Below are positions 1 through 9,485 of a stretch of 64,000 bases of DNA, one piece after another. This DNA comes from CBDFKJ01 sp965248805 (GTDB lineage: Bacteria > Pseudomonadota > Alphaproteobacteria > UBA6615). Location of the stretch: contig CBDFKJ010000009.1 in assembly GCA_965248805.1 (NCBI GenBank), forward strand, positions 1,922,001-1,986,000, read 5' to 3'. Below the pieces are notes generated by a model that saw only the letters and a list, made by a program, of their open reading frames with translations, had not been told where the DNA came from and did not search any database. Both the position numbers and the translations under genes were made by a program. Position 1 is the stretch's first letter, and every line of letters starts with the position of its first letter.

Positions 1-1
1 C

Positions 2-1222
2 GTACGCACGGCGCGCAGGAACGGTCTTGCGGTCGCCACCATCGATTTCACGCGGCGTGACCGCGACGAGTATTACAGTGGCTATGCCCATCAGACTCTG
101 TGGCCATTGTTTCACTATCGCATCGATCTGACATCCTACGACCGCTCCTTTTACACGGCCTACCATCGCGTCAATGCGTTGTTTGCAGCGCGCCTGCAAT
201 CGGTGCTGCGGGACGACGATACGGTCCTGGTTCAGGATTATCACCTGATCCCGTTGGGCGAGGAGCTGCGGCGCCTGGGGCAGGCCACTCCCCTTGGCTT
301 CTATCTGCACGTGCCGTTTCCGGCGCCGCAGGTATTGGCGACGCTGTACAATCACCGCCGCCTCATTCGATCGCTGTTGGCCTATGACGTGGTCGGCTTC
401 CAAACGGCGGACGACCTGCAGGCGTTTCGCGACTATGTCGAGCGGGAACTCAAGGGCAGCGTCCGCGCGCACGATACGATTACGTTTCGCGACCATGAGA
501 CGCACGCCGCCGTGTTCCCCTTCGGCATTGATGTCCAGGACGTGCAGGACCGCGTGAAATCGGCCACCGCACGCGAGCAAGTTGAAAGCGTCGCCGGTAG
601 TCTCGGCAGCCAGAGTTTGATCATCAGCGCCGATCGGCTCGACTTCGCCAAGGGTTTGGCCGAGCGACTGCACGCATTCGACGCGCTGCTTGAGTCAACG
701 CCCGCTCTGCGTGGCCGCGTGACGCTAATGCAGGCGGTGATTGCCTCGCGTCGGCAAGGGGCTGGCGACGAGCAGGAGCAGCTCCTCCGGCAATTGGAGA
801 CGACCGCCGGTCACGTCGAAGGCCGCTACGCCGATGTCGATTGGGAACCGCTGCGCTACTCGTACCAGGAGTTGTCGCGCGAAAGCATGATCGGCTTCCT
901 GCGCGCCGGCCGGGTCGGACTAATGACGCCGCTGCGCGACGGCATGCATATCATGGCCAAGGAATACGTCGCTGCCCAGGATCCCGATGACCCGGGTGTA
1001 CTGGTTCTTTCGCGGTTCGCAGGTGCCGCACGTTCTCTCGTAGGGGCGCTGGTCGTCAATCCCTACGACACGTTGGAGACCGCGCACGCGTTGAGGACGG
1101 CCCTGGCGATGGGGCTGGACGAGCGCAAGGCGCGGTGGTCGACCATGATGGCCGCCGTTCGGCGCGATACGGCGCGATCCTGGCTCGACGGGCTGCAGGC
1201 CGCGCTGTCGACGGTGGCGTGA
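2..1222 (+). CDS. otsA: trehalose-6-phosphate synthase, 3' part (5' end outside window)
   Basis: C-terminal ~406 residues of the GT20 enzyme that joins UDP-glucose and glucose-6-phosphate to trehalose-6-phosphate in the cytoplasm (osmolyte synthesis). The frame is open to the window edge, so the true start lies upstream. Family blocks in order: YYSGYAHQTLWPLFHYR, VQDYHLIPLGEELR, LHVPFPAPQV, DRLDFAKGLAERL (substrate loop) and LRDGMHIMAKEYVAAQ near the C-terminus. The substrate loop has Phe-Ala where many homologues have Tyr-Ser. No phosphatase (otsB) follows; the next gene is an unrelated importer 133 bp downstream. The visible part is free of frameshifts. Confidence 0.93.
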   Translation, partial: VRTARRNGLAVATIDFTRRDRDEYYSGYAHQTLWPLFHYRIDLTSYDRSFYTAYHRVNALFAARLQSVLRDDDTVLVQDYHLIPLGEELRRLGQATPLGFYLHVPFPAPQVLATLYNHRRLIRSLLAYDVVGFQTADDLQAFRDYVERELKGSVRAHDTITFRDHETHAAVFPFGIDVQDVQDRVKSATAREQVESVAGSLGSQSLIISADRLDFAKGLAERLHAFDALLESTPALRGRVTLMQAVIASRRQGAGDEQEQLLRQLETTAGHVEGRYADVDWEPLRYSYQELSRESMIGFLRAGRVGLMTPLRDGMHIMAKEYVAAQDPDDPGVLVLSRFAGAARSLVGALVVNPYDTLETAHALRTALAMGLDERKARWSTMMAAVRRDTARSWLDGLQAALSTVA

Positions 1223-1355
1223 GGGCCGGCCCCGCCGCAACGCCGGCAAGCCATGGCTGGGGCCTTGTCGGCTGGTGCGTAGCGCGCCATCATCGCGCTC
1301 AAGGTTGGAGCCCGGCGCGGCGATGTGCCAAGTCGCCGGGCAGGAGAGGGGACAA

Positions 1356-2330
1356 ATGCCTTACATCGGAGCGAGACTCATTACCGCCGCGGGCGTGGCA
1401 TCAATCGCGCTGGCATGGTCGGCGCAGGCGCTGGCACAGAACGTCGTGGTCGCCGCAACGGCAATCGTGGAGCATCCGGCGCTGGATGCCTGCCGCGACG
1501 GCGTCAGGGACGAACTCGCGGCATCCGGATATGTCGAAGGCCAGAACCTGACCTTCGTCTACGAAACGGCGCAGGGCAGTCCGGCGACGGCAGCGCAGAT
1601 TGCGCGCAAGTTCGTTGGCGATGCGCCAAACGTGATCGTGCCGATTTCGACCCCGTCGGCGCAGGCCGTGGTGGCCGCGACCAGCGACATCCCGGTGGTC
1701 TTCACCGCAGTGACCGATCCGCTTGGCGCCAAGCTGATTGGCAATGCCGACAGACCCGGCGGCAACGTGACCGGCATGAGCGATCTCTCGCCTATCGGCA
1801 AGCACCTGGAACTGATCAGGGAAATCACGCCCGCGGCGGTGCGCATCGGCGTCCCCTACAATCCCGGCGAGGCCAATTCCGTTACGCTGCTGGAGCTCTT
1901 GAAGAGCCATGCCGGCGAGGAGGGAATGGAGATTGTCGAGGCTCCGTCGCCGCGATCGGCCGATGTGTTGCAGGCGACCCAGAGCCTGGTGGGCAAAGTG
2001 GATGCGATTTATGTGCCGACGGACAACACGGTTGTGTCGGCCTTCGAGGCCGTGGTCGGGGTCGGCGTTGACAACGGCATACCGGTCTATGCCGGTGACA
2101 CGGATTCGGTACCGCGCGGCGCCATCGCGGCACTCGGCTTCAATTACTACGACATCGGCCGCCAGACCGGACGTATCGTGGTGCGCGTGCTGAAGGGCGA
2201 GAGCCCCGGCGACATCGCGGTCGAGGGCGTGGAGATCACCGAACTGTTCGTCAATCCCGGTATGGCCGAACGCATGGGCGTGACCATCCCGGCGGCCGTG
2301 ATCGCTCGCGCCAAGGAGGTGGTGCAGTAG
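1356..2330 (+). CDS. ABC transporter substrate-binding protein (TrpX / ABC_sub_bind family)
   Basis: Periplasmic binding protein of about 324 residues, first gene of a three-gene importer. Start chosen at ATG 1356 because a strong GGAGAGGGGA ribosome site sits just before it and because it gives a clean signal peptide (AGVASIALAWSAQALAQ). The mature part has the ABC_sub_bind pattern: VVVAATAIVEHPALDACRDG, repeated PVVFTAVTDPLGAKL and GGNVTG blocks, and the late IPVYAGDTDSVPRGAIAALG segment. Relatives bind aromatic amino acids or other small molecules; the ligand here cannot be read from sequence. The permease and ATPase follow directly. Confidence 0.9.
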   Translation: MPYIGARLITAAGVASIALAWSAQALAQNVVVAATAIVEHPALDACRDGVRDELAASGYVEGQNLTFVYETAQGSPATAAQIARKFVGDAPNVIVPISTPSAQAVVAATSDIPVVFTAVTDPLGAKLIGNADRPGGNVTGMSDLSPIGKHLELIREITPAAVRIGVPYNPGEANSVTLLELLKSHAGEEGMEIVEAPSPRSADVLQATQSLVGKVDAIYVPTDNTVVSAFEAVVGVGVDNGIPVYAGDTDSVPRGAIAALGFNYYDIGRQTGRIVVRVLKGESPGDIAVEGVEITELFVNPGMAERMGVTIPAAVIARAKEVVQ

Positions 2331-2383
2331 CCGCCACCCCGCCGTGCCCGCGCTTGGCTGAACGGGCGCGGGAAGACTGAGCG

Positions 2384-3280
2384 TTGAGCCTCGTCGCCTT
2401 CCTAGGCGCGATCGAGATCGGGCTGGTGTTCGGCCTGGTCGCGATTGGCGTGTTCCTCTCCTTCCGCGTGTTGAACTTCCCCGACCTCACCATTGACGGC
2501 AGCTTCCCGCTCGGAGCGGCGGTGACGGCGTCCATCATCGTCGCCGGCGGCGATCCGTTCCTGGCGACGTCGGCGGCACTGATCGCGGGGAGCTTGGCAG
2601 GGCTGGTCACCGCGTTCCTGAACCTGCGCTTTCGCATCCTGCACCTGCTCGCCAGCATTCTGACCATGATCGCGCTGTATTCGATCAATCTGCGCATCAT
2701 GGGACGACCCAACATCGCACTGATCGGCGATCCAACCGTATTGTCGCCGTTCGCCGGGTTGGGGCTTTCAAACATGATCCTGAAGCCGGCATTTGCAGGC
2801 GTGATCGCGGTCGGGGCCGCAGTCCTGCTGGCTCGGTTCCTGACCACCGACTACGGCCTCGCCATGCGTGCCACTGGCGCCAACCCGCGTATGGCGCGTG
2901 CCCAAGGCATCGTCACGAACCAGACGACCTATGTCGGAATGGCTTTGTCGAACGCGATGGTCGCGCTGGCAGGCGCGCTGTTTGCGCAGATGAACGGGTT
3001 CGCCGACATCACCATAGGCACCGGCACGATCGTCGTCGGACTGGCGGCGGTCATCGTCGGCGAGGCGCTGTTGCCGGGGCGCGGCATGTTGGTGGCGGTC
3101 GTGGCGTGTCTGATTGGGTCGGTGATCTACCGGCTAGCGATTGCGTTGGCCCTGAACGCCGACTTCCTCGGCCTGCGCGCCTCCGACCTCAATCTGGTCA
3201 CGGCGCTGTTGGTGACCATTGCCCTGGTGCTTCCGGGTGCCCGCAATCCCCTGAGGTCGATGATGACGCGGCGGCAATGA
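2384..3280 (+). CDS. ABC transporter permease (CmpB/TrpY-like)
   Basis: Inner-membrane permease of 298 residues, the second gene of the importer. It is mostly hydrophobic with about eight membrane segments, starting MSLVAFLGAIEIGLVFGLVA and including VFLSFRVLNFPDLTIDGSF, a conserved N-terminal block of this family, plus LTTDYGLAMRATGANPRMARAQGI, the cytoplasmic coupling loop. It starts at TTG 2384 behind a GGGAAGA site. Its stop overlaps the ATG of the ATPase gene (ATGA at 3277-3280), which indicates translational coupling. The gene is intact. Confidence 0.9.
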   Translation: MSLVAFLGAIEIGLVFGLVAIGVFLSFRVLNFPDLTIDGSFPLGAAVTASIIVAGGDPFLATSAALIAGSLAGLVTAFLNLRFRILHLLASILTMIALYSINLRIMGRPNIALIGDPTVLSPFAGLGLSNMILKPAFAGVIAVGAAVLLARFLTTDYGLAMRATGANPRMARAQGIVTNQTTYVGMALSNAMVALAGALFAQMNGFADITIGTGTIVVGLAAVIVGEALLPGRGMLVAVVACLIGSVIYRLAIALALNADFLGLRASDLNLVTALLVTIALVLPGARNPLRSMMTRRQ

Positions 3281-4071
3281 TCGAGGCGCACGGCATTCAC
3301 GTGACCTTCGCCAAGGGCACGCCGATGGAGACGCACGCGCTGCGCGACATTTCGCTCGACATTCCGCAGGGTCAGTTCGTCACCGTGATCGGCTCCAACG
3401 GCGCCGGCAAATCGACACTGCTGAACTGCATGACGGGGGAGGCGCCGCCGGACGCCGGGCGTATCGCGATCGATGGCGTCGACGTGACCCGGTGGCCGGC
3501 GCCGCGGCGCTCCGCCCTGGTCGCGCGGGTGTTTCAGGACCCGATGGCTGGCACCTGCGAGGACTTGACCATCGAGGAGAACCTCGCTCTGGCGGCGGAG
3601 CGCGGCTCCATAAGGGGCGTGTCTGCCGCGCTATCGGCTGCCCGCCGAACCCGATTTCGCGAGCGCGTCGCCGTGCTCGGCCTCAATCTGGAGAGCCGGC
3701 TTGGCGAGCGCATTGGACGGCTGTCCGGCGGCCAGCGCCAGGCCGTGTCGCTCGTCATGGCGACGCTCCAACCCGCCAAGATCCTGCTTCTGGACGAACA
3801 TGTGGCGGCGCTGGATCCGCGCATGTCGGCGTTCGTGCTGGACCTGACACGCTCGTTGGTCGAGGCCGAGCGCATCACCACGCTGATGGTCACCCATTCC
3901 ATGCGCCAGGCGCTCGATTTCGGCACCCGGACACTGATGCTTCACGAGGGCCAGATCGTGCTGGACATCGCCGGCGGCGAGCGCGCCGCGTTGGATGTGC
4001 CGCAATTGATTGCCAAGTTCGCCCATGTACGGGGCGACGCGATCGACAGCGACAGCCTGCTGCTCGATTAG
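3277..4071 (+). CDS. ABC transporter ATP-binding protein (TrpZ-like)
   Basis: Cytoplasmic ATPase of 264 residues that energises the importer. It starts at ATG 3277, inside the permease stop. Walker A is GSNGAGKST near residue 42, the signature is LSGGQRQAVSLVMATL, Walker B is ILLLDEHVAALDP and the switch histidine is in MVTHSMRQAL. The His of DEHVAALDP replaces the usual Pro, as is common in this subfamily. It completes an intact binding protein-permease-ATPase operon, in contrast to the decayed BMP importer at 20-27 kb. Confidence 0.92.
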   Translation: MIEAHGIHVTFAKGTPMETHALRDISLDIPQGQFVTVIGSNGAGKSTLLNCMTGEAPPDAGRIAIDGVDVTRWPAPRRSALVARVFQDPMAGTCEDLTIEENLALAAERGSIRGVSAALSAARRTRFRERVAVLGLNLESRLGERIGRLSGGQRQAVSLVMATLQPAKILLLDEHVAALDPRMSAFVLDLTRSLVEAERITTLMVTHSMRQALDFGTRTLMLHEGQIVLDIAGGERAALDVPQLIAKFAHVRGDAIDSDSLLLD

Positions 4072-4152
4072 CATGCGCGCGATCCGAGCCGCGCTGGACA
4101 TCGGCGCGCGTATTGGCCATCGTTTCATCATGCGTCACAGCAATAATCGATA

Positions 4153-4860
4153 ATGAGGATCGGCACTCGGACCGTTTCGGCTTTTGCCGCGTTGGCTCTG
4201 GCGGCGTCCGCGCAGGCGGGTCCGTTCCGCGAAGGCATCGAACTCTATGACGCCTACAACTTCGAGGGCGCCATCATCTATTGGCGGTCCTTGGCGGCCG
4301 ACGGCAACGTCAACGCGCTCAGCGCCTTGAACGACGGCTACTATGCCGCCGGCGCGACGGAGGCGGAACTGGCCGAGGCCGCGGCGTGGACACGCGTGGC
4401 CGCGGCGGAAGAGGGCAACTGGAAGGGCCGGATCGAATTGGGTGTTCTGCATTTGCGTGGTCAGGGCGTGCCGCGTGACGCGGTGCAGGCGGCCGGTTTG
4501 TTCGATCAAGCCGCAGAGCTTGGCGGGATCGAGGCAACGATGGTGCTCGCCACGATGTATCGCAATGGCGTGTCGGTAAACGCCGACGGCGCGGAGGCGG
4601 AGAAGTGGCTGGTCGCGTCCGCCCGCCATGGTCACGGGGCGGCGCTGCTCCAACTCGGTCAGATGTACCTCGACGGCACCGGCGTGGCGCAGGATCACGT
4701 CCAGGCCTTCAAGTGGTTCGCCGTGGCCGCGGCTCGGCTGCGCGACCCTGATATGCAGGCACAGGCCGGCATGCTGCGGGATACCGTCGCGCTCGATATG
4801 ACGCCGGGCGAGATCGCGCGCGCCGAGCGCATGGCGCAAAGCTGGCAAACCTTGGATTAA
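4153..4860 (+). CDS. secreted Sel1-repeat (TPR-like) protein
   Basis: 235 residues with a cleavable signal peptide (MRIGTRTVSAFAALALAASAQA) followed by four or five Sel1-type repeats, recognisable by the spaced A-x-x-x-L-G-x-x-Y/H-x-x-G-x-G-V pattern (for example LGVLHLRGQGVPRDAVQAAG and LGQMYLDGTGVAQDHVQAFK). Sel1 repeats mediate protein-protein contacts in periplasmic or envelope scaffolds; no specific partner can be inferred. The gene stands alone, 81 bp after the importer. A second, shorter Sel1 protein lies at 50629-51186. Confidence 0.85.
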   Translation: MRIGTRTVSAFAALALAASAQAGPFREGIELYDAYNFEGAIIYWRSLAADGNVNALSALNDGYYAAGATEAELAEAAAWTRVAAAEEGNWKGRIELGVLHLRGQGVPRDAVQAAGLFDQAAELGGIEATMVLATMYRNGVSVNADGAEAEKWLVASARHGHGAALLQLGQMYLDGTGVAQDHVQAFKWFAVAAARLRDPDMQAQAGMLRDTVALDMTPGEIARAERMAQSWQTLD

Positions 4861-5223
4861 TTGGCCGCCGGCCCATCGCGCCCCTTGGCCACGGCTGTTC
4901 CGCTTGTGCTGCGGCAAAAACCTGCCCTGCCACGGCATAGCGCAAACATATACACGGCCACGATCAGGCTAGTCTGACCGCTTGCCCGGCTCGGCGACCA
5001 CAACTCGGCGGCCGTCGTCCGAACTCCTCAGCGCAGCCGGTGACGCCCAATACGGTGGATGCCTGCGTACGTTTCGAGGTGGCCCGCGACCCATGGATTC
5101 ACCGGTTGTGAACGTATGGTTGTCAGATTTGGCCATGCGGCTCAATCGGCCGCGCGCCCGGTGTGAGATGCGGGCTAGCGCGATCGTGCCCGGACTGTGC
5201 CTGCCATCGGGACGAGAGAGTGT
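4861..5223. other. intergenic stretch, no gene recognised
   Basis: About 360 bp between the Sel1 gene and the PhnD-like gene. Short open frames here lack ribosome sites and family resemblance. It presumably holds the promoter of the sensory operon that follows. Confidence 0.5.
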
Positions 5224-6185
5224 GTGATCGAGATGTGGAAATCGCGGCTACAGCGGGCAGCCCTCGCGGCGTGCACAATCCTGCTCATGTCGACGGCGGC
5301 CGCTGTCGACGCGGAGACAACGCGACCGACGCAGATCGCCCAAGCGAGGAATACATTGGCGATCGGGCGTGTATCCGGCGATCCGGTCGCGAGCCTGGAG
5401 AAGGGGCAACCGATGGCGGACTACCTGGCCGCCCTACTATCGCACCTGGGCATTTCCAGCGGCGAGGTCATCGTTGCCAGCGACAACCAGCAAATGGTTG
5501 GCTTGCTGCAGTCCGGGCGGATCGATGTCCTTTCGGAGTCTGTTCTTTCAGGCCTGCACTTCGCCGCCGTCGCCGGGGCCGAGCCGCTTCTGCGCGAGTG
5601 GAAGAAGGGGGAGCCTCCTACAACACGGTGATCATTGCCAAGGACGGCAGCGGCGTAACCGATTTGGACTCTCTGCGCGGCAAGGTGATCGCCTTCGAGG
5701 ACGCGGGCTCGACCACCGGTTTTCTCGCACCCGCGGCCATCCTTCGCCGGCATGGGCTTGAGCTTGTGGCGCTGTCGAGCCCTCGCGATGTGCCGCCGCC
5801 GGATAAGGTCGGGTGCGTGTTCACGAACGGCGAGATCAATATCGCGGCCTGGGTTGCCCGGGGCCTGGCCCATGCCGGTGCATTCAGCAATCTGGACTGG
5901 GAAGACGTTGCGCGGTCGCGCGAGGTGTTCAAAGAGAGCATACACGTCATCTATGAAGGCGCGCCGATCCTGCGCTCGGTGCTGCTCGTGCGCGGTGATA
6001 TGGACCCCGCCATCAAATCGGCGATCCACAACATCATGACGACAATGCACGATGATCCGGAAGCCGCTCCGGTTCTAAAGTCGTACTACAAGGTCAAGCA
6101 ATGCGATGCGTTGGTCGGTGACGCGGCGCGCGATCTCGGCGCGGCACGCGACATGTACACCGCGCTGAGCGGTCAGATTCGCTAG
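5224..6185 (+). pseudogene. PhnD-like phosphate/phosphonate-type binding protein, frameshifted
   Basis: Periplasmic binding protein of the PhnD/phosphite family. It starts at GTG 5224 or ATG 5233 after a GAGAG site and has a signal peptide (LQRAALAACTILLMSTAAAVDA). The first frame runs through GRVSGDPVASLEKGQPMADY to LREWKKGE and then stops at 5631. The homologous continuation (YNTVIIAKDGSGVTDLDSLR, FEDAGSTTGFLAPAAILRR, AWVARGLAHAGAF) is in the neighbouring frame up to 6185. One G lost from the five-G run at 5607-5611 explains the shift. The hybrid kinase starts 7 bp later, so this is probably the ligand-sensing partner of that kinase rather than part of a transporter; no permease or ATPase is nearby. 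Confidence 0.8.
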
Positions 6186-6191
6186 CGTCCC

Positions 6192-8904
6192 ATGCGTCTC
6201 TGGGCGCGCTATTCGCTGACGATCCTGGGCCTGGTCGGATGTATCGTCCTGGTCTTGTCAATTTCGTCGCACCTGCAACGGCGCACGACGGAACAAGCGG
6301 CCCTGGCGTCCGGCACCCGCGTCATGAACGGCGCGCTGATCAAGCAGCTCGAGCAGTCCACCCAGGGTACGGCCGAGATCATCGCAGCCACGCTCGCGGG
6401 TCCGCTGTACAACTTCGAGCTCGATCGCACCCACTATGTGCTGCGATCAACCTTGGCATCGCCGGGCATCGCCGGGATCTCCGTCTTCGACCTGTCAGGC
6501 ATGGTCGTAGACGACGGCACGGATACATTGAGCTCGTATGGCACGGCCGTGGAGGGTGTTGAGAGTGTCTTGGCCGGGCAAGGCGCAGAACTTTGGGCCG
6601 CGGATGACGTCGTGCACGTCGCTGTACCAATCAAAGCCGGCGACAATCTGCTGGGTGGCTTGCTGCTTATCGTATCGACCGAGTCCGTGCAGCGGGACAT
6701 CGACGGCTTCACCAGCATCCTTGCCGACATAAGCGAGACTGCCAACGCGCGCTTCCTGCTCGTAGCGGCGGGAGTATCGACCCTGCTCGCGGCCGTGAGC
6801 ATCGTGTGGAGCCTGCTGATCGCCAGGAATCTTGCCCGACCGATCACTACGCTGTCGGCCTTCACGCGACGCATTGGTCAAGGCGACTTTTCTTCCTCCG
6901 TTACCATCAACCGACGCGACGAACTCGGCGATCTGGCGCGATCCCTAAAGAAAATGGCGCAAGATTTGCGCTCGGCGCAAGATCGGCAGCAGGCCCACAC
7001 CGACGAGGTATCTCAAGCCAATCGTAGGCTTGCCGACACTGTGGATCAACTCGCGGGCGCGAAACCGGCCGCGGAGTCGGCGAGTGCAGCCAAATCGCAG
7101 TTCCTTGCGAACATGAGCCACGAGATCCGGACGCCGCTGAACGGGGTGCTCGGGATGATGGAGCTGCTGCTCGACACCGACCTGTCGGGCAAGCAGCGGC
7201 GGTTCGCCCAGACCGTGCGCTCGTCGGGACATACATTGTTGGGCCTGATCAACAGCATCCTCGATCTGTCGAAGATCGAGGCCGGCAAGCTGGAGTTGGA
7301 CGTCGCCGAGTTCGACTCCCATCGCCTGATCGAGGAAACCATCGACAGCGTTGCCGGTCGGGCGCATGCTAAGGGATTGGAGCTGTCGTTCCTCGTCGAC
7401 GAGGGCGTGCCGCGCTCGGTCGTCGGCGATTCCGGCCGGTTGCGCCAGATCCTGACCAACCTGCTGGGGAACGCGGTCAAGTTCACGGAACAGGGCGAGG
7501 TTGCGCTCCGCGTCACGGTTGTCCCGTCGGAATCGGACGCCCTCGTGCTCCACTTCGAGATTTTGGATACCGGCATTGGTATCGCTGCGGAGGTCATGGA
7601 GCGGATATTCGAGAGCTTCGCGCAGGCCGGCGGCTCGACGACGCGGCAGTATGGCGGCACCGGGCGATCGCGCGCCAACTGGTCGAGCTCCATGGCGGAC
7701 AGATCGGCGCCGACAGCACGCCCGGCGAGGGATCGCGGTTCTGGTTCACCGCGCGCGCCCGGCGCGCGGACACCGCGGCGCCGGATCGCAGGTCGGCGGC
7801 GCAAGACTTCGCCGGCCGGCGCGTGAGGCGGCGGCGGGCCGGGCCTTCGACGTGGCCATCGTCGACATGAAGATGCCGGGCAAGGACGGGCTGGCGCTGG
7901 TCGGCGACATCCGCGCCGACGCCGCGATCGCGGCGACGCCGGTGTTGCTGTTGTCCTCGCTGGTCTCGACGCTGCCGGCCGATGCCGCCGGCGATCCGAT
8001 GCTGCACCAGCTGTCGAAACCGGTGCGGCGCAGCGATCTGGCGCGGGCGCTTGCGGACATTCTGCAGACCAACGGCGGCGTCGCCGAGACGCCGAACGGC
8101 AAGGTCGAGCCCGGCGCCGAAGCCCTGGCGTGCGAGGGCGAGGTGCTGCTGGTCGAGGACAACCCGATCAATCTGGAAGTGGCGGCCGAGATACTGCGCG
8201 GGTTCGGGTGCCGTGTCGACACGGCGGTGAACGGGCAGGAAGCGCTCGACGCGAGCGCCGATCGCCGCTACGACCTGGTGCTGATGGACTGCCAGATGCC
8301 GGTCATGGACGGGTGCGAAGCGACCCGCGCCATCCGCGCGTGCGCGGCCGAGGGCGCCGACGGGGCCGTCCCACGCACGACCATCGTGGCGCTGACGGCC
8401 AACGCCTTGGACACCGACCGGGCGGCGTGCCTGGCGGCCGGCATGGACGACTTCCTGACCAAGCCGTTCTCGCGCGAGATGATGGCCGACACCGTGGGCC
8501 GCTACCTGCGGCGCCGGGACCCGGAGTCGGCCGGGGGGGCAACCGATGCCCGCGCGGTGCTCGATCCGGCGATCGTCGAGCCGCTGCGCACGGGCCGGCA
8601 GGAACTGTGGCGGCGGCTGACGGTGCTGTTCGCCGAGGAGAGCGCGCGCGCCTGCACGAAGATCGTCGCCGGCCTGGCGGCCGAAGATGCGGCGGCGGTC
8701 AAGGCGGCGGCCCACAGCATGAAGTCGGCGGCGGCCAACGTCGGCGCGATGACGCTATCGGACATCTATCGCCGGCTGGAGAAGGCGGCCGCGGGCGCCG
8801 ATCTCGCGGCCTGCGCGGGGCTGTGCGAACAGGCCGCAAGCGAGTCCGAGGCCGCCTGCGACGCCATGGATGCGACCGTCGGTCCCGCCAGCGAAGTCGC
8901 ATGA
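6192..8904 (+). pseudogene. hybrid sensor histidine kinase (HAMP-HisKA-HATPase-REC-REC-HPt), broken by deletions
   Basis: Membrane sensor kinase: TM segments near residues 9-28 and 190-212, an extracytoplasmic sensor region between them, HAMP ~213-265, HisKA with the phosphoacceptor His in NMSHEIRTPLN (~310) and an ATPase domain with LTNLLGNAVKFT and DTGIGI. At 7662-7665 about 10 nt are missing (expected GTGLGLAIAR, found GTG then out of frame). The frame continues as QLVELHGGQIGADS, and near 7805-7825 a larger deletion removes the first half of receiver 1; it resumes at FDVAIVDMKMPGKDG. Receiver 2 (LLVEDNPINLEV, LVLMDCQMPVMDG, TKPFS) and the HPt domain (AHSMKSAAANVG) are complete. The stop overlaps the next start (ATGA, 8901-8904). 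Confidence 0.85.
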
Positions 8905-9485
8905 GCGCCCAAACACCACGCCACGCCTGCGCGCCGCACGGCGGTCAAGCGCCGCTCATCCTCGTCGCGGACGATGAAAGCACGCAGCGTCTGCTGACCC
9001 GTGACCACCTCGAACGTGAAGGCTACCGCGTCATCGAGGCGCCGGACGGCAACGTAGCGCTGGGCGCCTCCACCCGCCGACGGCCGTCCTGCTCGACATA
9101 AATATGCCGGTACGTGATGGCTTCTCCGTGCTGGCCGAGGCGCGTGCCGACGAACGGTTCAAAGAACTGCCTATCATCGTCGTTACCGGTCTGGAAGACG
9201 CGCAAGCGATCGAGCGCGCATTCTCCCTACAGGCGACGACTTCATTACCAAGCCCGTCGTATGGTCGCTGCTGGCTCACCGGCTTCGGTTTGTATTGCGG
9301 GCGCACGGCATGCAGCGCGATCTCCGCGCCGCGATGTTCGCCGCGGACGCGGGTAACAGGGCGAAGTCCGAGTTTCTCGCCAACATGAGCCATGAGCTGC
9401 GCACGCCGCTTAACGCCATCATCGGTTTTTCCGATATCATGAAGGGCGGCAAATCAATTCCGTTCAGCCTGGAACGGTATCAGGA

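Noticed and set aside
5163..5640. Long upstream extension of the second PhnD-like frame as the true N-terminus
   Set aside because: Residues before YNTVIIAKDG in that frame are Arg/Pro-rich noise; the adjacent frame has the signal peptide and family motifs.
7655..7826. Programmed frameshifting in the hybrid kinase
   Set aside because: Motif comparison shows about 10 nt and then a much longer stretch missing, including half of a receiver domain, which ribosomal frameshifting cannot recover.
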